Positions 6,449 to 6,730 of a DNA stretch of 6,730 bases are shown here, piece by piece. A program made the translations under genes and the position numbers. The notes below the pieces were generated by a model. That model was not told where the DNA came from and did no database searches. It saw only the letters and a program-made list of their open reading frames with translations. This DNA is from Candidatus Scybalocola fimicaballi (GTDB taxonomy: Bacteria; Bacteroidota; Bacteroidia; Bacteroidales; Paludibacteraceae), in assembly GCA_002317115.1 (NCBI GenBank), contig DCIP01000200.1, forward strand, positions 1 through 6,730, given 5' to 3'. Numbering within the stretch: the first letter of the stretch is position 1; each line of letters starts with the position of its first letter.

Positions 6449-6730
6449 ATGAAAAAATTATTTGCAGTTATCGCAATGACTGGAGCAATGATTTTCGGTT
6501 CAGCTTCAGTATGTTTCGCTCAGGATGAGGCTACAGAAGAGTCTACAGAGCAGGTTGCAGAGGAGACTCCAGCAGCAGCACCAGTTCAGGCAGCTCCAGC
6601 TGCAGCAGCACCAGCAGCACAGCAGGCAGCTCCAGCAGTAGAAGAGGAGCAGGCATTCCACAAGGTGATCAAGCAGAAGTTCATCGAGGGTGGTGCATTC
6701 TTCATGTTCATCGTATGTATCGCTCTTATC
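6449..6730 (+). CDS. exbB: MotA/TolQ/ExbB family proton channel protein, N-terminal part (runs off window)
   Basis: Ninety-four codons are visible with no stop. The start ATGAAAAAATTA gives a signal-peptide-like N-terminus (hydrophobic core about 4-20, FA before Gln25 as a plausible cleavage site). An acidic then Ala/Pro/Gln-rich linker follows (about 26-68). Next comes FHKVIKQKFIEGGAFFMFI (70-88) and the start of the first membrane helix. This arrangement of exported N-terminus, low-complexity linker and KQKFIEGG before the first helix is typical of Bacteroidota ExbB/TolQ-type proteins as I know them. These use proton flow to power TonB- or Tol-type systems with ExbD/TolR-like partners, which would be expected just downstream. 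The catalytic helices are outside the window, so ExbB and TolQ cannot be told apart. Heavy use of GCA, CAG, GAG, TTC and ATC may indicate high expression. Confidence 0.85.
   Translation, partial: MKKLFAVIAMTGAMIFGSASVCFAQDEATEESTEQVAEETPAAAPVQAAPAAAAPAAQQAAPAVEEEQAFHKVIKQKFIEGGAFFMFIVCIALI

Noticed and set aside
6565..6650. GCAGCTCCAGCA-type low-complexity tract as a tandem repeat locus
   Set aside because: It encodes the in-frame Ala/Pro linker of the ExbB-type protein. The unit is irregular, so codon and residue bias explain it.

Overview
The window reads as chromosomal DNA from a member of the Bacteroidota, most likely a gut-type Bacteroidales. Four things point there. The last gene encodes a MotA/TolQ/ExbB-type protein with the signal peptide plus Ala/Pro linker seen in that phylum. 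A long MBOAT protein sits beside two secreted SGNH-like proteins. Gene starts are preceded by A-rich stretches rather than clear Shine-Dalgarno sites. Extragenic palindromic repeats are present. I cannot name the genus from sequence alone.

Positions 1-784 form an AT-rich accessory patch. A minus-strand gene (84-665) encodes a small orphan polytopic membrane protein. It is bracketed by two REP-like palindromic units in inverted orientation (1-46 and 731-784), which share a perfect 14-bp inverted repeat. The left unit is cut by the window edge. Positions 785-977 are AT-rich non-coding DNA.

Positions 978-6225 hold four plus-strand genes with gaps of 18, 1 and 33 bp, so they probably form one transcription unit. 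Two are tandem paralogous exported SGNH/GDSL-like proteins (536 and 414 aa). The first is anchored by an N-terminal membrane helix and the second has a cleavable signal peptide. The third is a 619-aa MBOAT (AlgI/DltB-like) membrane acyltransferase. Together these three look like an extracytoplasmic O-acylation system: the MBOAT passes an acyl group across the inner membrane and one or both SGNH partners place it on a glycan or handle the acyl intermediate. The acceptor cannot be read from the sequence. The fourth gene is ispF of the MEP isoprenoid pathway.

Positions 6226-6448 are a non-coding leader. It precedes the start of an ExbB/TolQ-type proton-channel gene (6449 onward), which runs off the right edge after 94 codons.

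The most interesting items are the REP-bracketed orphan membrane gene, and the tandem SGNH pair with differently altered catalytic motifs next to an MBOAT carrying an extra hydrophobic insertion between its two signature histidines.
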